A stretch of DNA of 64,000 bases, taken from assembly GCF_032854445.1 (NCBI RefSeq), contig NC_088305.1, positions 26,252,628 through 26,316,627 on the forward strand, given 5' to 3'. This stretch comes from Liolophura sinensis. Its lineage: Eukaryota; Mollusca; Polyplacophora; Chitonida; Chitonidae. Of the stretch, positions 1 through 12,500 are shown piece by piece. Both the position numbers and the translations under genes were made by a program. Below the pieces are notes generated by a model that was given only the letters and a program-made list of their open reading frames with translations, was not told where the DNA came from and did not search any database. Numbering within the stretch: the first letter of the stretch is position 1; every line of letters begins with the position of its first letter.

Positions 1-185
1 CTGTAGCAGAGATTTACAATTAAAAACCCATAGGTGTTTTATGAGCATGCATACAGTACACGGATAATTGTGACATAATAAAGAAAAGCAGAAAAGAGTT
101 CATAGCTTTAGACTACATTGCAGCAGGCGAGAAGGATTTTTTGAGTTCCCCATTTTTTCGGAGTTGCCCTCTGTAAATCAGATTT

Positions 186-357
186 CATTCATCCATTGAT
201 TCATTCGTTCATCCACTCATTCGTCCATCCATTCATTCATCCATTCGTTCATTCATCCACTCACTCATTCATCCATCCATCCATTCATTCGTTCGTTCAT
301 TCATCCACTCATTCATTCATTCATCCATTCATCCATCCATTCATTCAGTCATTCAGT
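186..357. repeat. CATT/CATC microsatellite
   Basis: About 170 bases of ttcattcatccattcat-like tetranucleotide repeats, ending some 40 bases before the acceptor of GALNT exon w1. It gives a spurious open frame rich in His, Ser, Phe and Ile that should not be read as protein. Confidence 0.9.
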
Positions 358-397
358 CATTTCTTCATTTTGACGTGGATTCTCCTCTGTGTTACAG

Positions 398-569
398 GTC
401 TCCTCCCACCGCGCTCCCCGACTGGTCCCGGGGAAATGGGGAAGGCTGTGGTGATACCTGTCGAGATGCAGGAAGAGTCCAAGCAAAAGTTTAAAATCCA
501 CCAGTTTAATTTACTGGCCAGTGAGATGATGTCACTGAATAGATCGTTACCAGACCATCGGATGTCAGG
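398..569 (+). CDS. GALNT exon w1 (stem/catalytic junction)
   Basis: The acceptor is gttacag|gtc and the donor is cagg|gtaatg. The exon needs one base from an upstream exon and ends two bases into a codon. It encodes the [12 protein letters not shown] stretch and NRSLPDHR, typical of the start of the GALNT catalytic region. The open frame upstream of 398 is only a CATT/CATC microsatellite and is not coding. Confidence 0.93.
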
Positions 570-3500
570 GTAATGCAGAGTGCTTAGTAGAAGAGACACC
601 CATGATCCCCTCTTGTTCCCAATTGTACTGTCAATGTTGAAGTGATATTTAACTTCTGAGAAAGTCTCATGAGAGCCCATGGGTTTGGTGATATAAAAGA
701 GTAACAGGTTCTAAGGAAAGGCCTGTCAGTTTACACTGTTTTTACATGGACCTGAGATGCACATTCTCTATTACATGTATCTATATTGATGCTCATATAC
801 CAGTGCATTCCATCATAAAATTGCATCAGATGCTTTGTAGGTATGTATATATTGAAATCATATTTACCAGAGCATAAACTGAAAAATCCAGTTGTCCAAC
901 CAAGAAATCCATGATATTATTAAAAGTGATTGACCTCCACCCACCATAATGCTGGCCACCATCGTATAAGTGAAATATTCTTGAGTATGGCGTAAAACAC
1001 CAGTCAAATGAGTAAATCAAATAAATACTTTGCAGGCTACAGGTAACGAGAGATGTCCGGTCAAGTGGAATATTGTTTGTTTATCATAGACTACAGTCAT
1101 TTAACTGAAAGGGACAGCCTATTTACCAGATGGGGGTCACAAGGGTTGGAGCAGCTTTGTCAGATCTGCCTGTTATTTGCCTGTAGGCTATGTATCTGTA
1201 CAGTTTGCTATAGTCGTAAACCTGACCTCTGACATGCATGTACATGCCTTAATGCAAGGCTATAATTGGAGTAAAAGTAAAGCCTCTGACTCCATATAGT
1301 GTGAATAGCAATATTTTTTAAGAAAATTCGATTAAACTGAAATTATGTTCTCTTGGAGCTTTTACGTGTAAGTCCGTGACTATGCAGATTATTTTAGTAT
1401 GGCGTGATTGTTTGGGATCCAAAACGTTTTCTGGACTGTAGATCTTGCCCTGATCAGTGATGTGGAGTAAACCTGTAGTCGACTAAGTAAGCCAGTACAG
1501 AAAAGGTTGAAGTAAATTTTTTCGTCTAAAAATGTTCTAAACCTTGTCTGTTTCAGGTGTAAGTCAAAAGTCTACCCAAAAGCTTTGCCGAGCACGAGTG
1601 TTATAATAGTGTTCCACAACGAGGCGTGGTCAACGTTGCTGCGGACCGTGTGGAGCGTGATTAACCGCTCGCCACGGGACCTGCTGGAAGAGGTTATCCT
1701 GGTGGATGACGCCAGCGAAAGAGGTGAGGGGTGCAGGTGTCATAGGTTGGGGGAACCATTGTTGTACGCTCTGGCAATAAAATTGTTTCTAGTACACCCC
1801 TGTAGGGTACCTCTGTTGGAAGCGCTGTCAGTACAATCGTTTCTAACACCCTCTTCCAAATAAGGGGTGCCACTGTTGTATGCACACTGACAATGAAATC
1901 TTTTCAAATTCCCCCACCCCCAATAAGGGTGTCACTGTTGTAGGCACACTGACAATAAAATCTTTTCAAACTCCCCCTCCCCCAAAAGGGTGCCACTGTT
2001 GTAGGCACACTGACAATAAAATCTTTTCGAACTCCCCCTCCCCCAAAAGGGTGCCACTGTTGTAGGCACACTGACAATAAAATCTTTTCGAACTCCCCCT
2101 CCCCCAAAAGGGTGCCACTGTTGTAGGCACACAGACAATAAAATGTTTATGAACTGCCACTCTCCCAAAAATGGTGCCAATATTGTAGGCACACTGACAA
2201 TAAAATCTTTTCGAACTCCCCCTCCCCCAATAAGGGTGCCACTGTTGTAGGCACACTGACAATAAAATCTTTTCAAACTCCCCCTCCCCCGATAAGGGTG
2301 CCACTATTGTAGGCACACTGACAATAAAATATTTTCGCACTGCCACTCTCCCAATAAGGGTGACAATGTTGTAGGCACACTGACAGTAAAATCTTTTCGA
2401 ACTTCCACTCGCCCAAAAGGGTGCCACTGTTGTAGGCACACTGACAATAAAATCTTTTCGAACTCCTCCTCCCCCAATAAGGGTGCCACTGTTGTAGGCA
2501 CACTGACAATAAAATCTTTTCAAACTCCCCCTCCCCAAAAGGGTGGCACTGTTGTAGGCACACTGACTATAAAATCTTTTCGAACTCCCCCTCCCCAAAA
2601 GGGTGCCACTGTTGTAGGCACACTGACTATAAAATCTTTTCGAACTCCCCTTCCCCAAAAGGGTGCCACTGTTGTAGGCACACTGACAATAAAATCTTTT
2701 CGAACTACCCCTCCCCCAAAAGGGTGCCACTGTTGTAGGCACACTAACAATAAAATCTTTTCGAACTGCCACTCCCCCAATAAGGGTGCCACTATTGTAG
2801 GCACTGGCAATAAAAAACGTTTCTAGCACACCCTCTCCTTTTTAAAAATATTGTAATTTCTGCATTTTTAAAGAAGTATGCAGACTGTAGATGAAAAGGC
2901 TATTTTATTATTATTATTATTTTATTATTATGAAAATTGGACATTGCTTGTGACCTTGAAAACTTTAAAATTTTAAGAAATTTAAAGATACTTTTCTGCG
3001 TTACCACATATACATATAGAATACTGACACTGAGAAATTTGTTTCCAATACTTTTCAAATTGCTTTATGAACATGCATGCTAATAAGATCATTATACATT
3101 GTACACGTGTACAATATTTTATGATTCAAGTAGTCGGGGAGAAAATGTGATTCTTGGGCCTGAAAAAGCCTAAGAAAAGCCTGGAAATGTGAAATCTTCA
3201 AGGTGTACAAGCATTGTTTATTGCCCACATTTCTGATTTCAGATGAGTTGGGGAAGAAGCTGGATGACTACGTGGCAACCCTACCAGTGTCTGTGAGCGT
3301 ACTGAGGTCTGAGAGTAGGACTGGGCTGATTCGGGCACGACTGAAAGGTACATCTAATGTGCAGACCATTACACCATATGGCCTCATATCAGGAAGTTTT
3401 GCCAGTATCTGTACTTGGTTAACTGAGAATCTTTCTCCAGGTTCTAAACAGAGATTCTTGCTGGGTCACTAATAAAAGTGCTCTAAGCAGCCAGTTGATG

Positions 3501-6500
3501 ATACTCCTGGTTCAAAAGTCAAAAAGGTGGTTACTTTAAAATCTCTGCCTGCCTCAACCTGTTAGAATAAGCCTTACATCCACAGTATTAATGAAAAATT
3601 AAGATCTTTCTCTGATGTGGAAGAAACAGTCCCTGTGTGCTATGAATTAAATAGATTGATCAAAGCATTCAATTGACACATGTTTTTAATTTCATACTTT
3701 TACACAGGTGCTGAAAAGGCTAAAGGTAAAGTGCTGACGTTTTTGGATGCTCACTGTGAATGTACTGAGGGTTGGCTGGAACCACTCCTTAATGAGATAT
3801 ATAACGACAGGTGAGAATCATTCGGCAATTAACCACTGAGTGAAATGCATGTACATCATGCAGTATGCATAGTTTTCTCTTGTTTATGGTGTTTTATGAG
3901 TGACCCTTTACTGGTAGTCACACCTGTGAATGTAATAATCCGTTTAAGAGTTGCTGCACTTTCACTACATTTTATGTCTGTCACCCGTTCATTAAAGGTG
4001 TACTGTAAAAGTGAAAGTTATTTTTCAGTGTAAATTTGAGAGAAATACATGTGTATTGTAAATTATACATAGTTCTCGCTTGTTTATGAAGGGCCTGTTT
4101 ACGTGTACATGTACATGTAGTGATATATCTGTGAATATATGAAGCTAATAAAGACGTGTTGCCTTTCCACTTCACTCTTTGTCCGTCACCCATCTTTAAA
4201 CGGATACAGGATTCCCTTCAAAAAGAAAAGCCTCCAAATACATGTTCTGTTGTTGTGTGCCTACAGGTCTGCCGTGGTGTGCCCCATCATTGATGTGATC
4301 AGCGACGACACGTTTGAATACATCACCGGATCCGACATGACCTGGGGAGGGTTTAACTGGAAACTGAACTTCCGCTGGTACCCCGTCCCCCAGAGGGAGC
4401 TGGAGAGGAGGGGTGGGGACAGGAGCCTACCCACACGGTAAGATGATCATAACAGCTGCCCAGGGTCTGTGTGAAGAGCTATGGACTTGGCAAAGAGTGG
4501 TGTTTTTTTTTTTTTAGCATGAATCCTTCCACCCAGAATTCTGACTGCTTTCACGTGTTAAAAGAAAAGGTCACACCAGACTAGATGCATATATGTGTTG
4601 ATAATGTGTCCCACATAAAATTCAGAAAACATGCTTTTTTTGTCTTTATGATGTCGCATAATGGAGGTATTGCTGATCAAAGGAAGCAAAATCCCACACA
4701 TTGACAAAATCAGAAGCACCCCCAACTAATCAGTTTGATGAAGTCATGTCTGTAACCCGGGAACCCAGCTGATTCCACTTATGTCATTTGAATCCTGGAT
4801 TGCTATTTAACTATATGTGGGTGGTATATGGACTATGTGACATCATGTTTCTTGTTGCTTTAACTCGGCGCATCCCATGGCCTCATTAGAATTCCATATT
4901 AGAAATTCATTCTTTGACTTACCAGTGCAAGCACATCACAAAAATGTCTGTGGTCGTTCTGCTCTGTTTCCACATCTCTTTAAATCCACCTCTGAATAAA
5001 TTATATTATTTGTTGTCTTTTCTTCTAAAGTGCACTATTACAGCATAAATCTAACCACTGGTATAGACATGTGCATGTAAATTGATTTGTTACAGTAACT
5101 GGAGAGAAATGTTATCAGAAATGAACAAAATAATAAAGAGTTTATTTGACATAGTGACCGAAAGGTAAGCTGTATGTAAAATGACATGAAATTTTATTCT
5201 AGGTCTCCTACCATGGCTGGAGGACTATTTTCCATAAACCGGGAGTACTTTTATGAGATCGGGTCTTATGATGAAGGCATGGATATCTGGGGGGCTGAGA
5301 ATTTAGAAATGTCCTTTAGGGTAAGTTCTTTTTTTTGGGGGGTTTTATTTTTTGGTAGGTTAGATTTTCCTGTTGTTGTGTGTGTGAAAGACCAAAACAA
5401 AGTGGAGCACCTCAACTTAAAATTTATGACCGTAACCTTTGTTTAGTGGAGCATTGTATTTGGTTTAATGGCATTACATAGAGGGGTTAAAGTTCAGTGA
5501 TGCCGGGTAATTGGAAATGAAACAAATTCACCGCCCTCCATACACACACACCCCCTCACAAAAAAATAATAAAAACATAAATAAATAATCAAAATAAGAT
5601 AGGAAAACTTACAGTCTTCAATGTTGCTATCTTTTCCTTCAATACACAACGTGCTAAATCTTGTTTTTGGCTTAGTCAGTGCAGTTGTCCCCTTTTGTTT
5701 GGCTTTTTCACTTTTTTGTTTTTCACCAAGACATGAGACAAGGAATTGCCTCAGAATTTCAGCCGTTCTTTCACAGATGTACCTAAATAAGAGGAAATTC
5801 ATAATTTTCTCCATGGGTATCAAATTCAAGTGAAGATTGGTTGAATGTAGTGTGAAAGCCTGGTTAGGTTCTCGGGACAAGACAGTTGTGTGCCACAGCA
5901 TCCTGTTAGTGTCTATAGTCAGCTAGTGGAACTGTAGTAGACTGGTTGTAGAAAGTTAACATTTGAATTGTCTGACTGGCTTTCATATCTGTAGACAAAT
6001 GCGATGCAACAGACAAAGGCTGTGTACAATGGAGTTACTTTAAGATATGAAGAGGTGAATTTGTGGTGACCTAGTGGTGTGGTTGTGATGAGCTAGTGGT
6101 GTGCTTGTGGTGAGCTAGTGATGGATTTGTGATGCATTAGTGGCGAGCTAGTGGCGTGCTAGTTGTGGGTGGGGTGAATTAGTGGTGAGCTAGTGGTGGG
6201 CTTGTTGTGAGCTAGAGCTGTACTTGTGGTGAGCTAGGGGCGTACTTGTGGTAACCTGGTGTGCTTGTGAGTTGTGATCAGTGTGTGATGCATTAGTGGC
6301 AAGCTAGTGGCGTGTTAGTAGTGGGTGGGGTGAATATTAATGGTGAGTTAGAGGTGTACTTGTGGTGAGCTAGGGGTGTACTTGTGGTAAGCTAGTGATG
6401 GGTGTGTGGTGTTCTAGTGGTGTGTTTGTGGTGAGCTAGTGGTGGGCGTATGGTGAATTAGTGATGAGCTTGTGGCAAGCCTCTTAAGGACCTTAGTGTT

Positions 6501-9500
6501 TAACAAATGCCATTTGTATCACTCCTACTTTAATTAATGAAACTGTATAAAGGAACAGTCTGCTTGCACTGTTCCACTGATTTTTCATTTCTAATATGTT
6601 GATGATTTAAATGTTCATACAATATCAAGAAGTTGGGAAAATACAAAAGTACATGTAGGTATATGTGCTGAGTTGACCATGGCTTGATATGTGTATGACA
6701 GGTCTGGCAATGTGGTGGCACCCTGCTTATTGTACCATGTTCTCGGGTCGGCCACGTCTTTCGTGAAAACTCGCCTTATTCTTTTCCCGGAGGCCCTACA
6801 CGTATCATCAATCACAACACGGCCCGCGTCGCCGAAGTGTGGATGGACGAGTGGAAAGAGTTCATACGCCAGATCAACTCAGGTTGAAACCTATACTGCA
6901 ATGGCTGTATGCTGAACTCTAGTTATCGCCCCCTGCCAGCTTTCCAGGCCTCAAAAAAACATCGCAGGCTAAACTGTAACATAGTATAATGATTGTTTGC
7001 TGAGCTCCACGCCCAGTTATCCCACAACCCCCTCCCCACCGAGAGCTTCCCTGGTCGCAGAAACCCAATGGCTGACGCATAACATACTGTAATGATTGTC
7101 AGCTCAATTCCCTGCACAGTTACCTCCCTTTGAGTGCTTCCCTGGACACACAAAGCAGCTGGCTTATAACATGGCTGCTGTATTTGCTTCAGCAAATGCC
7201 ATGGAAAGCCTGGTATGCATTGCTCTGCAGATTATTTGCTCATCTGACTGATGTCTGGCATCTTTCTTCATTATACACACACATACATGTATATATATAT
7301 ATATATGTATATATATTCCTTTTGGCACACAAATGATTACATCCAATTTCATGCAGAAGAAAGTAGTGCTTCCAATGTATTGTGTGCATCATTCTACACA
7401 CATTGTAAATACTTGCATCAGCAAGACATAGTGCAGGTATGTGCACATGTATATAATGCACACAGCTTATGTAATCCATGTACGTGTATCTTCAGTACCA
7501 ATCAACTAAAGGTTCTCATTGGCATGCCACTAGCTTACCACCAGCACACCAGTAGCAGGCTTAATTCTAACCGCTATCTTTCGTCTAGGATGCATCTGTT
7601 GAGCGGGTTTTTTTTTTGTTCTGTGGAAATTGAGTCAATCCCACACCTTCGTTCATGCAGTTTTACAGGTGAAACACAAGCACACTACAGGCTGGCTAGT
7701 GGTTCGCTCCTGGGTGGCCTGTAGAGAACTTTAGCCTGGTTCATGCTGTACTGTATGTAAGTGTTTTTTGAGCATTTTTCTGCCCAGCTCCGCCCTGATT
7801 GGCTACAACTACATCTAGCCTGGAGCATGTGCATGCTGTATTTATCCTCACACATCCGTTATCTCCATGATTTTTAGGTCTGGATGTGCGGTGGTAAAGT
7901 CGAGATCGTGACCTGTTCACGAGTAGGTCATGTCTTCCGCAAGACTTCACCATACTCCTGGCCAGGGGGAGTAGCGAGGATCATCAACCATAACACGATG
8001 CGCATCGTCGAAGTCTGGATGGACGAATACAAAGAATTTTTTTACAAGATAAATCCAGGTCTGTCTGTCGTGTGCATGTTGTTGCGTTTGTTGTAAATCA
8101 TACATACATGTACACGTGTCTGTTGAGGCTTTGGTAATGGTAAAAATCCCTGGTCTAATAATACTTACTTATTACTGTTATAACATAGCATAGTTCTTAA
8201 GTTGCAAGTCATATGTGATCCTAAATTGTCTTTTCCAGTGTCTGTGTCATTCATTGCCGGTTGCTCATTTTCAAGCTGTTTGACTCTCTTGCTTGAAGCT
8301 TCATTTCCAAAATCTTTGTCCCTCATTGTTTTTGGGGGATTTATTATCGAGCTGTAGTTTTTCATTTACAATGTCTTTAACCCCTTACCTTTGGTTTTTC
8401 ATTTGAAAGTTATGACCCCATGCTTGGTTCTTCATTTTGAAAGTTTCTCACCTCCATGCTTGGTTTTTCATTTTAAAAGTTTTTGACCCTCATGCTTGGT
8501 TCTTCATTTTAACAGTTTTTGGCCCTCATTCTTTGTTCTTCATTTTAACAGTTTTTGACCTCCAGGCTTGGTTTTTTGTTTTAAAAGTTTTTGACCCTCA
8601 TGCTTGGTTTTTCTTTTTAAAAGTTTTAAACCCCCACGCTTAGTTTTTCATTTTAAAAGTTTGTGATCCTAATGCTTGGTTTTTCATTTTAAGACTTTTT
8701 GACCCCTGTGCTTGGTTGTTCATTGTAACAGTTTTTTGACCCCTTGCGTGGTTCTTCATTTTAGAATGTTTTGACCCTCATGCTTGGTTCTTCATGTTAA
8801 AGTTTTTAATCCCCAGGTCTGGTTTTTCATTTTAGAAGTTTTTGACCCTCATGTTTGGTGTTTCTTTTTAAAAGTTTTAAACCCCCACACTTGGTTTTAC
8901 ATTTTAAAAGTTTTTGACCCTCATGTATATTTCTTGATTTTAAAACTTTTTGACCCCCTTGCATGGTTGTTCATTGTAACAATTTAACCCCCATGCCTAG
9001 TTCTTCATTTTCATCATCTTTGACCTTCATGCTGTTGTATCTTTATGATTGCTGATGTCGTTCAGGGGTGTTCAACTTTCATATTGTTAAATAATTCTGC
9101 CAGATAAAAACGATTCTTTATATCAAGTTCTTTGAGCTTTGTTCCTCCTTTTTCAAGTTGTGACCATTATGTGGGTAGTTCAGTTTGTTGATTGTACAGC
9201 CCTTATTTTAGGATTTTTCAAAAAGAGCCTGCCATTCAGGAAAAAGCTTATAAATCAGAAATACAACAATAGGAAATCTTCTATTTGAAGGTGACTGCTC
9301 TTTCAACAAACAAAACTGTCATGAATCTATTGAGTTGGGTAAAAAGTAGGAAGTTAAAATTTGTTAAAATTGACATCATTTTTTACTTTGTATCATGGTG
9401 ATCATCTTGTTTAGCGATTAAAAGTTGACATTCCTAATGTCAATGAGAAATTATACTGTGTAGAGGGTAGGTCTAAATCCAAGATTATTCGTGTCATGAA

Positions 9501-12500
9501 CATAAACAATATGATAACATACCATATAGGTCATGCCTTGTATCTATTTTTTCGGCCTCTGCCTTAGTTTATGGGCTACGGATCATAAAATGGAACAAAG
9601 CTGCTTAGAGGGGATCAGGCGGTTGCCATATCGTATGTTCAAATATCGTATGTTTACAATATCCCGAATGCCAGCATTATATTAACACATACATCTAGTT
9701 AAAACATTCACTGGAAGATATCTATAACTTGTGACAAAGTAAAACTATCATACCCTATACACGGACACATGCAACAGTTAAAATCTAGCATACGTTTTCT
9801 ACACAGTGATCAAAAAGACTGGGCATTTAAAGATATTTACCTGTCCATGTGGCATATTTGAGGGTTCTTTTAGAGGATTTTAAAGAAAGTTTCAAATTAA
9901 ATATTGAATTGTGTTGAGGATTGCATGAACACTGCATTGAGGATTGCATGCAGATAAACACAGAAAACAATGAAGTGCATTGGAGAATGCTGAAGTGCTG
10001 TGCATCATGTTAAATAATATAGCAATGGAGCAAAATATGCTAATAGATTTCTAGCAGCTTGGGCTAATAGATTTATGGCAGCATGAACTAAGAGATTTAT
10101 ACATGCAGCAACTTAGGGTAATAGATTTATATCGAATTGGGCTAATAGATTTATTGTAGCATGGACTAAGATTTATATGTTCAGCAACTTGGGCTAAGAG
10201 ATTTATAGTAAGTTGGACTAATGACAACATTAATAGATTTATGGCATCATGGGCTAATGTACTTACAGCAACATGAGCTTAGACATTTATACAGTAGCAA
10301 TTGTGAATTTATAGATCATGGGTTAATAGATGTGTAATTAGCAACATGGGTTAATAAATTTATAGGAACATTGGATAATAAATTTATAGCAGTATGGGCT
10401 AGCAAATTTATAGCAAAAAGGACTAAAATATTTAAAGTGATTTGGGCAGTAGATAGATAGAAACGTTTGCAAATAGATGTGTTCAGTTAGGGATAATAGA
10501 TTTAAAGTTGCGACATGGGCTTATTGATTTATGATAATGTGAGCTAACAGATTTATACATACAAACATTGACTAATAGATCTATGGCAACATTGCTTGAT
10601 AGGTGTGTGGCAACATGGGATAATGATTTATGGCTACTTTTTAGAATTATGAACTTTTATTATACATTCTCAGTATTGACAAAAGGTAACAACCTATGTG
10701 TATTCTTGTAGGAGTCAGAAACGTCGATTATGGAGATGTCACGCCGAGGAAAAAGTTACGTGAAAAGTTAAAATGTAAAAGTTTCAGGTGGTACCTGGAA
10801 AATATTTACCCGGAGTCCCAGATGCCTCTGGATTACTACTCCCTTGGGGAGGTAGGTGGAACAGCAAGAAGTTACATGTGTACCTCTAAATTGCTGCGAT
10901 TATCTCCCTTGATTTTAGTGTGGTCTTGTTAGAGAGGGCATTGATTGCTTTTTCATTGCTCAGTTTGTACATGTACATGTATTTGATTGTATTTTTTTTT
11001 TAAAAAGGCTTTAATTTTTAAGTTTGATACCTTTCTGTACTGACTTGGTTATTCTTTTCTAAAATGTGAAGCATGGAGTATAACAAATTGTTTCGGAGTG
11101 GTTATTCATTACAGTTAATTTCTTTACAGGGTTGGGGTGGGGGAAGAAAACAAGATGGTTCCAGGTTCATGTTACACATATTTACTATAGCCACGTGTCC
11201 AATTTTCAGATTAAAAATAAAGAAACACACCAATGCTTAGACAGCATGGGACGCAAAAGTGGAGAGAAACTGGGGATGGTGGGCTGTCACAACATGGGAG
11301 GTAACCAGGTATGTTTAACACAGTTGTCTCCCCTTACACATGTATTTCGGGAGAAACACACTGCAAATATTTGATATGCTGAGATCTTAAAATGAGATGT
11401 TCAGATGTAAAATTTACATTGTTCTACAAGTATTCACTTTCTGAAAGTGATGGTACCAAGTTCAGATCATTGTGGATTCCCCTCGAGTTGTATGTGAGAA
11501 AGTTTACCCATGGCCTGCTGTTGAGTGTGGGTTCCTCCTACCCAAATACTGGCTTTGGTGATGTGAGTTAAATATGTTTGAGTGAAATACGGTTGAGTGT
11601 AGCATAAAGCACAAATCAGATAAAAAGATAAATAAAATTGATGATTCTAGGTAACCATTTTCCTGATAGATGAAAGCAAATGTTCATTTTTGAAAAGTTA
11701 AGTATTTATTCATGTGGCAAAAAAAAAGTCATTGTTATCATTGTCATTAAACCTCTATTATGTGACAGAACAACTATTCTTTATCGCAAATTTTCTTATG
11801 ACAATAAAGATGCATCTCTTTGACAGACTAGAGACTCTTTCAAGATAAAACATTTGTTGGGGCCTCCGTGGCCAGCATGGCTCAATCACCCAGGAGCCTT
11901 TCACTAATGTGGTCGCTGTGAATTCAAGTCTAGCTCATGCTGGCTTTCTCTCTTGGCTGTACATTGGAAAGTTTGCCAACAACCTTCAGGTGGTCAGTTG
12001 TTTCCCCCAGGCTCTGCCCTGTTTCCTCCCACCGTATTGTGGCCACCGTCATATAAGTGAAGTATTCTTGAGTACGGCGTAAACACAATTCAAATAAAGA
12101 AATAAATGTACGATAGATAGAGGGACTAAGCAATCAGTTTTATTTATATTTATGGTAAGCTTTTGACAAAGCACATTCTCTTATTTGGCAACACATCTTT
12201 TTTAAGTGACTGAACAAATGTGATGACATCAGAAAACCAGTGTTTATAGTTGACAAGGTGGGTTAGTCACTAGTAGACAGATCAGATTTTATATACATGA
12301 CCTTGAATGGCATTTCATTCATGTGACAGCCTAAATGGGTGTGATGAAATAACATTTCATTTGTGACAGACAAGATGTATGTGACATTGAATAACATTTC
12401 ATTTGTGACAGACAAGATGTATGTGACATTGAATAACATTTCATTTATGTGATAGACCAGATGTATGTGACATTGAATAACATTTCATTTATGTGATAGA

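Noticed and set aside
196-397. [11 protein letters not shown]-type open frame upstream of GALNT exon w1 as an N-terminal extension
   Set aside because: It is a tetranucleotide microsatellite followed by a clear intron acceptor at 397; the homologous protein part starts after it.
1904-2829. Several minus-strand open frames repeating [10 protein letters not shown]
   Set aside because: They are translations of the 61-bp minisatellite in a GALNT intron and change frame from unit to unit.
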